This document shows positions 17,469 to 26,530 of a stretch of 64,000 nucleotides of DNA, one piece after another (position 1 is the first letter of the stretch; each line of letters opens with the position of its first letter). The stretch is from Methylobacterium oryzihabitans (GTDB taxonomy: Bacteria > Pseudomonadota > Alphaproteobacteria > Rhizobiales > Beijerinckiaceae). The position numbers were made by a program, and so were the translations under genes. The stretch is taken from the NCBI RefSeq assembly GCF_004004555.2, contig NZ_SACP01000015.1, positions 1 through 64,000 of the forward strand, read 5' to 3'. Below the pieces are notes generated by a model, which saw only the letters and a program-made list of their open reading frames with translations, was not told the origin of the DNA and ran no database searches.

Positions 17469-20400
17469 TCACATCTCCCACGCCTCCTGAAGCCGCTGCA
17501 GCAGCTCGGCCGCGAGGGCGGCGCGGCCGGTGGGATCCTCGCTCGCCCGGGCGAGCACGACCCGGCCCGGCTTGACCACGAGTCCGTCCAGGACCGGGAA
17601 CGACAGCCCGGGCCGCAGGTCGGCCGCGACGCCCTGGGGCCCGCCGTTGAGACGCGCGATCCCGAGGCCGAAGCAGCCGGTGCGCAGGCGCGCCAGGGTG
17701 ATGAGCGCCTCGACCGGCTCGGGCAGCGGGCCGAAGCGGTCCTCGACCTCGCGCCGCAGCGCCTCGACCTCGCCCGGATCGCGCAGGCGCAGCAGGCGGG
17801 TGTAGAGGCCGAGGCGGATCTCGGGCTCCGGGATGTAGTCGGGCGGGACGCGGCCGGCGAGGCCGAGGCGGATCTCCGGCGTCCAGTCCTCCGCCGGCTC
17901 GCCCTTGGCCGCCCGCAGGGCGAGGTGGAGCAGGTGCTGGTACAGGCCGAGCCCGATCAGCTTGACGTGCCCGGCCTGGCTCTCGCCGACGAGGTCGCCC
18001 GCCCCGCGCAGGTCGAGGTCGCGGGCCGAGATCGCGAAGCCGGCGCCCAGCCGGTCGAGGGCCTCCAGCGTGCGCAGGCGCTTCTCGGCGGCCGGCGCCA
18101 GCGGCTTGTCCGGCCGGGCGAGGAGGTAGGTGACGCCCCGGCGCTGGCCGCGCCCGACCCGGCCGCGGAGCTGGTGCAGCTGCGCCAGCCCGAAGCGCTC
18201 GGCGTCGAACACGATCATCGTGTTGGCCCGCGGCACGTCGAGGCCGCTCTCGATGATGCTGGTGGCGAGCAGCACGTCGCCCTCGCCGTCGGCGAAGCGG
18301 ACCATGATCTCGTCCATCTCGGCCGGCTTGAGGCCGCCGTGCGCCACCGCGAGGGTCAGGTCCGGGACGAGGCCGCGCAGCCGCGCCTCGACCGCCGGAA
18401 GATCCTCGATCCGCGGGCAGACGACGAAGCTCTGGCCGCCGCGGGCGCGCTCGCGCAGCAGCGCCGCCCGCACGGTGTCGGGATCGAACGGAATAAGCAC
18501 CGTGCGGATCGGCTGGCGCACCGCCGGCGGCGTCGCGATCACGCTGAGGCTCTGGAGCCCGGCGAGCGCCGATTGCAGGGTGCGGGGTATCGGCGTCGCG
18601 GTCAGGGTCAGGATGTGGCCGTCGCCGGCGGCCTCGCGCAGGGCCGCCTTGTCCTTCGCGCCGAAGCGCTGCTCCTCGTCGATGACGACGAGGCCGAGGT
18701 CGTGGAAGGTCACTCCGCGCCCGGCGAGCGCATGGGTGCCGACGACGAGGCGGATCGAGCCGTCGGCGAGGCCGGCCCTGACGCGCTTGGCCTCCGCCGG
18801 GGCGACGAGGCGCGACAGGTGCGCGACCTCGATGCCGAACCGGGCGAAGCGGCGGGCGAAGGTGCGGACGTGCTGGCGCACCAGCACCGTGGTGGGCGCC
18901 ACCACCGCGACCTGCCGCCCGGCGAGCACGGCCGCGGCGGCGGCCCGCAGCGCCACCTCGGTCTTGCCGAACCCGACATCGCCGCACACCAGCCGGTCCA
19001 TCGGCCGGCCCGAGGCGAGGTCGGCCGCCACCGCGTCCAACGCCGCCGCCTGATCGGCGGTGAGAGGGAAGCCGAACCCGGCGGCGAAGCGCTCCATCTC
19101 GCGCGCCGGCGGCGCCAGGATCGGGGCCGACCGGCCGCGGCGTTCCCCGGCCTCGGCGAGGAGCCGGCGCGCCATCTTGGCGAGGCTCGCCTCGGCTTCG
19201 AGCTGGCGCCGCTCCCAGGTGCCGCCTTCGAGACGGTCGAGGGTCACGGCCTCCTCGTCCGAGCCGTAGCGCCAGATCCGGTCGGCCTGGGCGACCGGGA
19301 CCAGCAGGGTGGCGTCGCCGTGGAAGCGCAGGCGCAACGCCTCGGCGCTGTCGCCGTCTCCGGCATCGAGGGATTCGAGACCCTCGAACACGCACAGTCC
19401 GTGATCGCGGTCCACCGCCACGTCGCCGACGCGCAGTTCGACCTCGCCCATCGGCAGGGCGGCGGGGCGTTCCTCGGCCACGGTTCCGGCAGCGCCGAGC
19501 AGGTCGGCGGCGGCGAAGACCGTCGCACCCTCGCGCGGCACGCGGAACCCGGCCTCGACGGGAGCGGGGAGCGACAGGATCTCGCCGGGCTTGGCGCGAG
19601 CGAGGTCGGCCCAGGACGCGGCCGGACGGACCTTGCGGGCGGCCGCCCGCTCGGCGCTGCGCACGAGGCGCTTGAGGGCCTGGGCCGGGCCGGCGAGGAG
19701 AATGCGGTCGCCGGCCTTGAGCCGGCGCGACATCGCCTCGCCGAAGGCCGGCCTGGGCCGCCGCTCGCGGGCAAAGACCGGGACCGACACGTCCTCGCTG
19801 TCGTTCGCCGCCGCGACCTCGCGGGCGCGGCGGAAGGCGTCCCATTCGGTGCGGGTCAGGTAGAGGCCGTCCTCGGCCCCGCCGCGGCGGCCGGACCGGC
19901 CCTCCTCGATCTGCTCGAAGAACGCCTCGGCCCGCGCCTCGGCGCCGTCCTCGACCACCAGCCGGGCCCCCGCGACCGCGTCGAGCGGCCCGGCGAGGCG
20001 CGGGTAGAATCCGGCGAGGCGGTGCTCCTGCCCGGTGAACGGCGCGAAGGCGATGCCGGACTCCGGCGCCAGGATCACCTCGGTCGCCGGATCGACGACG
20101 AGGCGGTCGACCTCGCCGAGGGAACGCTGCGACACCGGGTCGTAGCTGCGGATCGCTGTGACCCGGGCGCCGTCGTGCTCGATGCGGCACGGCCGCGGCG
20201 CGGCGGCGGGAAACACCTCGATGGTCCGGCCGCGCACCGCGACCTCGCCGGGCTCGTCGATGCGGTCGTCCTGGATGTAGCCGAGCCGGCGCAGGAAGGC
20301 GGTGACCGCCTCGGGATCGAGGGGATCGCCCGGCGAGAGTTCGAGATGGGCTGGTCCCCAGGTCTCCGGCGGCGGCACCCGCTGGATCAGCGCCGGGGCG

Positions 20401-20732
20401 GTGGTGAGGAGGAAGTCCGGCAGGGCGGCCTCGTCGGTGAGCCAGCGCAGCACCCCGGCCCGGGCGCCCATGACCCCGCGCGACGGCGAGGCCCGGTCGA
20501 AGGGCAGGCAGTCCCATTCGGGATAGACCGCGACCCGGCATTCCGGATCGAGCCCGCGCAGCAGGCCCGCGAGGGCGTCGAGGCGGCGGGCGTCGCGGGC
20601 GACGTGGACCAGCGGACGGCCGGTCTCCCGCAGCCCGAGCAGGGCCACCGCCAGCGCCCCGAGGGGCACGAGGGGCGCGACCCGGTCCCCGGTCTCGACC
20701 TCGCTGTGCGTCCGTGTCTTCCGCTTGGCCAT
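17469..20732 (-). CDS. mfd: Transcription-repair coupling factor-type DEAD/DEAH helicase (Mfd family)
   Basis: A 1,087-residue SF2 ATPase with the full Mfd layout. A UvrB-like module occupies about 40-220 ('YPEWDCLPFDRASPS'). An RNA-polymerase-interaction domain covers about 435-500 ('VDRDHGLCVFEGL' region). A RecG-like translocase has Walker A GDVGFGKT at 584-591 and a DEEQRFG box at 685-691, followed by motif III TATPIPRT at 711-718. A C-terminal TRCF domain ends the protein. Mfd removes stalled RNA polymerase and recruits UvrA. At 1,087 residues it is about 80-90 shorter than many Mfd proteins and several RID residues are non-standard, so a second Mfd-like paralogue is possible. The ATG at 20732 begins a lysine/arginine-rich N-terminus. 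Confidence 0.8.
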   Translation of the reverse strand: MAKRKTRTHSEVETGDRVAPLVPLGALAVALLGLRETGRPLVHVARDARRLDALAGLLRGLDPECRVAVYPEWDCLPFDRASPSRGVMGARAGVLRWLTDEAALPDFLLTTAPALIQRVPPPETWGPAHLELSPGDPLDPEAVTAFLRRLGYIQDDRIDEPGEVAVRGRTIEVFPAAAPRPCRIEHDGARVTAIRSYDPVSQRSLGEVDRLVVDPATEVILAPESGIAFAPFTGQEHRLAGFYPRLAGPLDAVAGARLVVEDGAEARAEAFFEQIEEGRSGRRGGAEDGLYLTRTEWDAFRRAREVAAANDSEDVSVPVFARERRPRPAFGEAMSRRLKAGDRILLAGPAQALKRLVRSAERAAARKVRPAASWADLARAKPGEILSLPAPVEAGFRVPREGATVFAAADLLGAAGTVAEERPAALPMGEVELRVGDVAVDRDHGLCVFEGLESLDAGDGDSAEALRLRFHGDATLLVPVAQADRIWRYGSDEEAVTLDRLEGGTWERRQLEAEASLAKMARRLLAEAGERRGRSAPILAPPAREMERFAAGFGFPLTADQAAALDAVAADLASGRPMDRLVCGDVGFGKTEVALRAAAAAVLAGRQVAVVAPTTVLVRQHVRTFARRFARFGIEVAHLSRLVAPAEAKRVRAGLADGSIRLVVGTHALAGRGVTFHDLGLVVIDEEQRFGAKDKAALREAAGDGHILTLTATPIPRTLQSALAGLQSLSVIATPPAVRQPIRTVLIPFDPDTVRAALLRERARGGQSFVVCPRIEDLPAVEARLRGLVPDLTLAVAHGGLKPAEMDEIMVRFADGEGDVLLATSIIESGLDVPRANTMIVFDAERFGLAQLHQLRGRVGRGQRRGVTYLLARPDKPLAPAAEKRLRTLEALDRLGAGFAISARDLDLRGAGDLVGESQAGHVKLIGLGLYQHLLHLALRAAKGEPAEDWTPEIRLGLAGRVPPDYIPEPEIRLGLYTRLLRLRDPGEVEALRREVEDRFGPLPEPVEALITLARLRTGCFGLGIARLNGGPQGVAADLRPGLSFPVLDGLVVKPGRVVLARASEDPTGRAALAAELLQRLQEAWEM

Positions 20733-20841
20733 CGCCGATCCGCGTTCCGTCCCTGGTCAGGTGCGGAGAACGTTCCGGTCCGGGTGCCGGGTCCCGCGGC
20801 GGATCCGTCATCCCCGGAATTCGGCGGTCTCGGGAGGACGA

Positions 20842-22395
20842 TCACATCTGCGGGTCGTCGGCCGCCTCGAGCCGGCCCTGCGCGACCGCGTCGAGCAGCA
20901 GCCGGTGGTCGGCGGCGTTGCGGTCGCCGTAGGCGCGGGCCCAGGCGGCGAGCGCCTCGCGCAGGTCGGGGCGCCGGCCGCAATAGCCGGTGATCGCGGC
21001 GGCGTCGCCGGTGCGGGCGTGCGCCCGGGCGAGCAGGGCGCCGTAGGCCCAGGAGAAGTACACCAGCGGCTGCCCGCTGAGGCAGCCGACCGGGATCTCG
21101 CCCTTCATGTTCTTCATCTGACGGACGTAGAACGGCCGCCCGCCGATGCTGGTCCAGCCGAGCAGCGGGTCGCCGACCGCCTGGAGCAGGCGCTGGCCGT
21201 AGATCACCCGCTCGCCCTCGTGCGAGGCATAGGGCTCGGGCATGCCCGGCAGGTAGGGGGCGTGGGCCGGGCGCACCGCCTCCTTGACCTGGAGGAACAG
21301 CGCGTCGTGGTCGGAATTGCCGCACAGGAGCGCGACGTAGGCGCGGGTGCCGACGCTGCCGACGCCGACCACCCGGTGGGCGACGTCGACGACGTGGTAG
21401 CGGCTGAGCATGAACCGGCGCTCCCGCGGCAGGGTCTCGGCGTAGCGCTCCAGCCCGGCGGTCACCGCCTCGCGGATGTCGTCGTCGACCCGGGTGAGGA
21501 TCGGCGGCTCCTCGCGGAAGCGCCAGCCGCCGTTGACCTGCCGCTCGCCGACCCGGTCGAGCAGGCTGCGGTTGTGGCGCTTGCGCGCCTTGGCGACCGC
21601 CCGCTCGACCACCGACTGCGAATGCGCGTCGATCCGGATCCCGGAGAAGTCGAGCTGGTCGGCCCGCGCCGCCTGATGCCAGACGTCGAGGGGCCCCTGC
21701 GGCGCCAGTTCGGCCATCGTGGCCTGATAGCCGCCGACCGCCGCCATCACCGCCTCGTGGCGCTCTTGGGCCGCAACGGTCTCGTCCCGCGCCGCGACCT
21801 CGATGCTGACGACGAGGCGCTTGAGGTCCCATTCCCACGGTCCGACCGTCACCTCGTCGAAATCGTTGAGGTCGAGGACGACGTCGCGCTGCGGCGTGCC
21901 GAACAGGCCGAAATTCGAGATGTGGGCGTCGCCGTTCATCACCACCGCGATGCCGCTGCGCGGGGTGCGGGCGAGGTCCCACGCCATCACGGCCGCCGCG
22001 CCGCGCAGGAAGGCGAAGGGCGAACTCGCCATCCGGGCGACCCGCAGCGGGACCAGGTGCGGCTGGCGCCCCTCGTGGGTGGCCTCGATCAGGGCGATCG
22101 GGTCGGGTCGGTCGTCGGCCGGGTTCCAGTCGCCGTGGGCGGCGTGGGGCACCTCGCCGCGCATCGCCTTGCCGGCGAGCCGACGGCGGTTCCAGGGCTC
22201 GCCGCTCTGGCGCAGGTCGATATGCGGGAAGTCGGCCAGCGGAGCGAGAACGACGTCGTCGCCGGGATCCTGCTCGCCAGGTTCCCGATCGCCGGGATCC
22301 TGCTCCCCGGGTCCCTGCGTCCCGGCGTCTCGCCCCATCGTCTCGGGCTCCTGGAACCGGGCGGCATCGTGCGGACGATCCATCGGCGAACTCAT
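20842..22395 (-). CDS. DUF2252 domain-containing protein
   Basis: A protein of about 517 residues matching the DUF2252 family, which has a kinase-like (aminoglycoside phosphotransferase-type) fold of unknown substrate. Recognisable blocks are 'GDAHISNFGLFGTPQRDVV' with the following 'LDLNDFDEVTVGPWEWDLKR', typical of the family core at about residues 150-190. The C-terminus has 'GRRPDLREALAAWARAYGDR'. The N-terminal 45 residues are low-complexity with a repeated GEQDPGD unit. The start is uncertain: ATG 22395 and ATG 22383 are both possible and neither has a strong Shine-Dalgarno. It lies about 110 bp upstream of the mfd-like gene on the same strand, but an operon is not evident. Confidence 0.75.
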   Translation of the reverse strand: MSSPMDRPHDAARFQEPETMGRDAGTQGPGEQDPGDREPGEQDPGDDVVLAPLADFPHIDLRQSGEPWNRRRLAGKAMRGEVPHAAHGDWNPADDRPDPIALIEATHEGRQPHLVPLRVARMASSPFAFLRGAAAVMAWDLARTPRSGIAVVMNGDAHISNFGLFGTPQRDVVLDLNDFDEVTVGPWEWDLKRLVVSIEVAARDETVAAQERHEAVMAAVGGYQATMAELAPQGPLDVWHQAARADQLDFSGIRIDAHSQSVVERAVAKARKRHNRSLLDRVGERQVNGGWRFREEPPILTRVDDDIREAVTAGLERYAETLPRERRFMLSRYHVVDVAHRVVGVGSVGTRAYVALLCGNSDHDALFLQVKEAVRPAHAPYLPGMPEPYASHEGERVIYGQRLLQAVGDPLLGWTSIGGRPFYVRQMKNMKGEIPVGCLSGQPLVYFSWAYGALLARAHARTGDAAAITGYCGRRPDLREALAAWARAYGDRNAADHRLLLDAVAQGRLEAADDPQM

Positions 22396-22869
22396 CGCTG
22401 GTGACCCGGCTGGTGACCCGGACCAACCTGAGCGGTGACGGTTCGTTCCGGGAGCGGGATTATTCGCCCGCCCCCGTCGTGCGCGCCCTTGCACCGGCTC
22501 GCACCAGGCATCCGCGACAAATACGACACGATCGGATCGCTCACGGTCGGAAGCCTTCGGGCACGCGCCCCGCTGCCACGCGTCGCCCCAGCCGCTCGGC
22601 CTCGGCGGTCGCCGCATGATAATTCGGCGGCCGGGACCGCGCGAAGACTGTAGCAGCATGGCGATCAGGGTCGAGACGAGAGTTTTTCCGAGTTCATCCG
22701 ATCTTCCGCTCCGGCATTCGACGCCCAGTCATCGTTCCGGGCCGCGTCGTTGCGGGACGTGGCGACCGGGAAGGCTTGCCGGGAGCACGGACGGGGCCTA
22801 GTTCGGCATCCGTCGACCGGCCGCGCCGGATCGCCGCGCCGTCGCGGCTGCCTCGATCACCGGGTCCCC
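22396..22869. other. Intergenic region, no supported feature
   Basis: The 474 bp between the divergent DUF2252 and MFS genes contain several short frames but none with a family signature or good start. A 12-base tandem repeat (CTGGTGACCCGG twice) sits next to the DUF2252 start at about 22397-22422. Promoters for both genes must lie here, but I cannot place them. Confidence 0.35.
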
Positions 22870-24333
22870 ATGACCGCCACGCGCACCACCCGCCGGCCCT
22901 TCGTGATCGCCGCCGTGATGGCGTCGATGTTCATGGTCGCCATCGAGGCGACGATCGTCTCGACGGCGATGCCGCAGATCGTCGGCGACCTCGGCGGGCT
23001 GTCGCTCTACAGTTGGGTGTTCTCGGCCTTCCTGCTGACCCAGACCGCCGCCACGGTGGTGTTCGGCAAGCTCTCCGACGTCTACGGCCGCCGGAGGGTG
23101 CTGCTCGCCGGGATCGGCCTCTTCCTCGCCGGCTCGCTCCTGTGCGGCTTCGCCCGGACGATGCCGGAGATGATCGCGTTCCGGCTCTTCCAGGGGATCG
23201 GCGCCGGGGCGATCCAGCCGGTGGCGCTGACCATCGTCGGCGACCTCTACACCGCACGGGAGCGCGGGCGCATACAGGGCTTCCTCGCGAGCGTGTGGGC
23301 GGTCTCGGCGGTGATCGGCCCGATGGCCGGCGGCTTCATCATCCAGCACGCCTCCTGGGCGTGGATCTTCTGGATCAACCTGCCGATCGGCGTCGTGGCG
23401 GTGACGTTCTTCGTGCTGTTCCTGCACGAGGGCGTGGCGCGGGAGCGCCGCAGCATCGACGTGCCGGGCGCCGCCCTGTTCACCGCCGCCGTCGCCGCGA
23501 TGATGGTCGGGCTGACCGAAATCGGGGAGGGGCGCTGGGGCGCGGCCAGCGCGGCGGCGGCGGTGTTCGCGGCCAGCGCCGCGCTGCTCGTCTGGCAGGA
23601 GCGCCGGGCGCCCGAGCCGATCCTGGCCTTCGGCCTGTGGGGCCGGCGCCCGATCGCGGCGGCGAATGCCAGCGGGCTGCTGGCCGGGATGGCGCTGATC
23701 GGGCTCACCACCTTCCTGCCGATGTACGTCCAGGGCGTGCTGCGGCAGAGCCCGATCGTCGCCGGCATGGCGCTGACCGTGATGGTGCTCGGCTGGCCGA
23801 TCGGCGCGACGCTGGCGGCGCGCAGCATCGGCCGCTTCTCCCTGCGCCGGATCATGATCGCCGGCAGCCTGCTCCTGCCGACGGGCGCGGCGGTCCTGCT
23901 GACCCTCGGCCACGGCAGCCACCCGGCGGTGGCGGGCGCCGGCTCGCTGGTCATGGGGTTCGGGATGGGGCTGCTCAGCACCGCCGCCCTGGTTCTGATC
24001 CAGGAGATCGTGCCGTGGTCGCAGCGCGGCAGTGCCACCGCCTCGAACGTGTTCGCGCGCAACCTCGGCAGCACCCTCGGCGCCACGGTGTTCGGGGCGG
24101 TGCTCAACCACGGCCTCGCCGGCCGGGGTGCGCCCGCCAGTTCCGAGGACCTGCAACGGGTGCTGGCCCCCGGCGCGCTGCCGCCCGACCTCGCGGGGGT
24201 GCAGGCGCTGCTGGACGGCGCCCTGCACCAGACCTTCTGGGCGGTGTTCGTCATCGCGCTGCTGGCGGTGGTCGCGGCGGTGCTGACGCCCCACGTCGCC
24301 CTCGGCCGGGCGGCCGAGGCGCCGGCGGAATGA
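22870..24333 (+). CDS. MFS transporter, DHA2 (EmrB/QacA-like) drug exporter
   Basis: A 487-residue inner-membrane protein with about 14 predicted helices, as expected for the drug:H+ antiporter-2 family. MFS motif A appears as 'GKLSDVYGRRRVLLAG' between helices 2 and 3, and the antiporter motif C as 'SAVIGPMAGGFI' in helix 5. The N-terminus 'RPFVIAAVMASMFMVAIEAT' and the acidic residue in helix 1 are typical. The ATG at 22870 lies next to the first helix; upstream codons in frame look non-coding. No membrane-fusion partner or dedicated regulator is adjacent, so it may act as a single-component exporter. The substrate is unknown. Confidence 0.85.
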   Translation: MTATRTTRRPFVIAAVMASMFMVAIEATIVSTAMPQIVGDLGGLSLYSWVFSAFLLTQTAATVVFGKLSDVYGRRRVLLAGIGLFLAGSLLCGFARTMPEMIAFRLFQGIGAGAIQPVALTIVGDLYTARERGRIQGFLASVWAVSAVIGPMAGGFIIQHASWAWIFWINLPIGVVAVTFFVLFLHEGVARERRSIDVPGAALFTAAVAAMMVGLTEIGEGRWGAASAAAAVFAASAALLVWQERRAPEPILAFGLWGRRPIAAANASGLLAGMALIGLTTFLPMYVQGVLRQSPIVAGMALTVMVLGWPIGATLAARSIGRFSLRRIMIAGSLLLPTGAAVLLTLGHGSHPAVAGAGSLVMGFGMGLLSTAALVLIQEIVPWSQRGSATASNVFARNLGSTLGATVFGAVLNHGLAGRGAPASSEDLQRVLAPGALPPDLAGVQALLDGALHQTFWAVFVIALLAVVAAVLTPHVALGRAAEAPAE

Positions 24334-24337
24334 CGGA

Positions 24338-24907
24338 TCAGGCCGCGAACAGGTCCGGATGGCGCGCCCGCAGGGCGAGCACCAGGGTCAGCGTCTTGAG
24401 GTCGGTGAGGCCGCCGGTGTCGGCCAGGGCCGCGAGGTCGGCGAACGTCATCTCCACCACCCGGATGTTCTCGTGCTCGCCCTCCGCGCCGCCGCCCGGC
24501 CCCTCGCGGTCGCCGGCGCCGTAGGGAGCCAGGAACAGGTGGATGCGCTCGGTCGAGACGCCGGCGCAGGAATAGGCGGCGCCGACCGGTTCGAGGGCGT
24601 GCAGGCGGATCCCGGTCTCCTCCAGCACCTCGCGCCGGGCGTTGTCCGCGGGGTCGCCCCCGTCGATGAGCCCGGCCGGGGCTTCGAGCTGCGACGGCGC
24701 CCCGGAGGCGAGCAGCACCGGCACGCGGAGTTCGCGCACCAGGGCCGCCACCCGCCGCACCGGATCGTAGGGCAGCACGCCGACCGAATCGCCGTGGTCC
24801 TCGACCGCGCGCTCGACCTCGGCCCCGTCGGCGAGCCGCACGGTCGCGAGGCTGAACCGGTTCCAGCCCTCGTGCACGGTGCGCAGCTTCAGGATCTCGG
24901 CTGTCAT
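24338..24907 (-). CDS. Nudix hydrolase (ADP-ribose / nucleoside diphosphate-sugar pyrophosphatase type)
   Basis: A 189-residue protein related to NudF/NudK-type hydrolases, which cleave nucleoside diphosphate sugars to NMP and sugar phosphate. The Nudix box is at about residues 78-99 and ends in a clear REVLEETGI. The upstream glutamate expected eight positions before that arginine appears to be Gly ('IDGGDPADNARREV'), so the box is not canonical. The catalytic metal ligands in EETG remain. The gene converges on the MFS gene with a 4-bp gap and lies just downstream of the DHH phosphoesterase gene on the same strand. Confidence 0.8.
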   Translation of the reverse strand: MTAEILKLRTVHEGWNRFSLATVRLADGAEVERAVEDHGDSVGVLPYDPVRRVAALVRELRVPVLLASGAPSQLEAPAGLIDGGDPADNARREVLEETGIRLHALEPVGAAYSCAGVSTERIHLFLAPYGAGDREGPGGGAEGEHENIRVVEMTFADLAALADTGGLTDLKTLTLVLALRARHPDLFAA

Positions 24908-24950
24908 GACGGTCTCCGGGGAGCGTTGGCCCGGAGAGATAGCGCGGGCC

Positions 24951-26114
24951 TCAGCCTTTCCAGTTGCGCAGGGCCGCGAACGGGCTGTTCTCGGCGGCGG
25001 TCTGGGGCGGGTTCAGCACCGGCTCGACCTGCGCCACCGCGTCGGCCAGCGAGAAGGCCGAGCCGCTCGGCAGCTTGCCGCCGGCGGCGTCCTGGTGCCC
25101 GCCGCCGCGAAACAGCCGCGCCCCGGCGAGCGCCGTGCCGTCGACCGAGCGGAACGACATCGTGCCGGCCCGCTGCACGTTGACGACGCGCCTGGCCCGT
25201 CCGCCGGCCATGACGAGGTCGGAGACGCGCTGGAACGTGCCGGCATCGAGGGCGAAGGACAGCAGCGTGCCGTCGGCGAGGGGGCGGAACAGCACGTCGG
25301 AGCGGGCGAGCGCCCGGGCCATGCGCATCCGCGTCGTCAGCGCCGGGTCGTCGCCGGGCTCGTCGCGCATCAGGTCGTCGACGATCGCCCGGCGGATCGC
25401 CGGCACCCTCTGTTCGAGGTCGGCCGGGGTCGCGCCCCCGCGCAGGGCCCGGCTGGCGTCGAGCAGCAGGCGGGCCACGAACGGGTCGTGGGCCGGGTGC
25501 CCGACCGGCACCAGGGTCGAGACGTTGTCCCAGAACATCTCGTCGAGGGCGAGCCCGCTCGAGAAGCGCGGGTCGTCCTTGCGCCACAGGTCGAGGGCGT
25601 CCACCGCCTCGACCATGACGGCGAGGTCGGCGGCGCGGTCGGGATCGGCCTCGCGGGTCGCGAACAGGGCGCGGTGCGCGTGGGTCATCCAGGTCGCGCT
25701 GCGGCCCTCGTCGAGCAGCACGACGACCGCGGGATCGCCGAGATCGAGGCGGCTGAGGCCGGGATGGTCGGGCTCGGGCTTCGGCTCCAGGCCCTGCCGG
25801 CGGAGCTGGTCGGTCGAGGAGGCATGGTGGTCGAGCACGATCAGCCGGTGGGCGGCGGCGGGCTCGCGGCGCCGGTTCATCGCGACGAACCGGCGCAGGA
25901 AAGCGATGGTCGGCTCCTCGAGGGCGAGGTCGGTGACGAGCAGGGTCTCGCCCGCCGCCGCCCGGCCGAGCCGCTTCAGCTCGTCGTCGACGACCGGCCC
26001 GACATCGGAGTAGCGCGGGACGTGGACGATGCAGGCCGGGTCGGCATGGGCCGCCACGACGGTCGCGGCGCCGTAGCCGTCGAGGTCGTGGTGTGTGATC
26101 TGGGTCAGGCGCAA
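24951..26114 (-). CDS. DHH-family phosphoesterase
   Basis: A protein of about 387 residues from the DHH/DHHA1 superfamily (relatives include NrnA-type oligoribonucleases and RecJ). Motif I is 'THHDLDGYGAA' near the N-terminus and the name-giving motif is 'IVLDHHASS' at about residue 95. A C-terminal DHHA1-like part has 'RLFRGGGHQDAAGGKLP'. The substrate is not clear; short oligonucleotides or phosphorylated nucleotides are likely. The start is placed at TTG 26114 (protein begins MRLTQITHHD), because the longer ATG form from 26234 would add 40 unnatural residues reaching into a repeat element. The Shine-Dalgarno is weak. Confidence 0.8.
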   Translation of the reverse strand: MRLTQITHHDLDGYGAATVVAAHADPACIVHVPRYSDVGPVVDDELKRLGRAAAGETLLVTDLALEEPTIAFLRRFVAMNRRREPAAAHRLIVLDHHASSTDQLRRQGLEPKPEPDHPGLSRLDLGDPAVVVLLDEGRSATWMTHAHRALFATREADPDRAADLAVMVEAVDALDLWRKDDPRFSSGLALDEMFWDNVSTLVPVGHPAHDPFVARLLLDASRALRGGATPADLEQRVPAIRRAIVDDLMRDEPGDDPALTTRMRMARALARSDVLFRPLADGTLLSFALDAGTFQRVSDLVMAGGRARRVVNVQRAGTMSFRSVDGTALAGARLFRGGGHQDAAGGKLPSGSAFSLADAVAQVEPVLNPPQTAAENSPFAALRNWKG

Positions 26115-26530
26115 GGGGAGTCTCGGGAGAACGGAACGTCGGACGATCGGAAGGCCGCCAGCATAGACGCCGCCGCGGCATCCGGCGAGGGCGCCGGCCC
26201 GGAGGGGGCGTCCGTCAGGGCAATCGGGTTTCACCCGATCGTCGATCCGGCGGGTGCGGTGCGCTCTGCGCCCGAAGAGCGCCCCGCGCAGCGGGTCCGG
26301 GAGGACGACTGTCCTCTCGGACGCAGAGCGGAGCGAAAGCCAAAGTCACGGCGACACGTCGTGTCGCGCGTGACTGCCGGCGCCTGAGGCCAAGCAACAA
26401 ACCCAGGGCAATCGGGTTCACCCGATTGCCCTGGAGCGTCCGTCGCGCGGCCGGTGACCTCGCGCGCGAAACCTGCGTAGGATCGACCCGTCGCCGCCCG
26501 GCGAAAGCCGCGTCTCTGGAGTCTCCCCCC
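26115..26530. other. Divergent intergenic region filled largely by a family D repeat
   Basis: The 416 bp between the DHH gene and the divergent cyclase gene contain the family D repeat at 26216-26434. The flanks (26115-26215 and 26435-26530) would have to hold both promoters. No consensus promoter is evident. A GGAG lies upstream of the GTG start of the cyclase. Confidence 0.5.
26216..26434 (+). repeat. Family D palindromic repeat, copy 1
   Basis: The shared core is CGAAGAGCGCCCCGCG(C), followed by an inner hairpin GTCCGGGAGGAC/GTCCTCTCGGAC (26294-26321), then ACGCAGAGCGGAGCGAAAGC. A variable hairpin AGTCACG...CGTGACT (about 26344-26375) and the GCCGGCGCCTGAGGCC stretch follow. The element ends in a perfect 15-bp stem CCAGGGCAATCGGGT/ACCCGATTGCCCTGG (26403-26434). 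A copy of part of the terminal stem also opens the element at 26216-26242. Confidence 0.7.
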
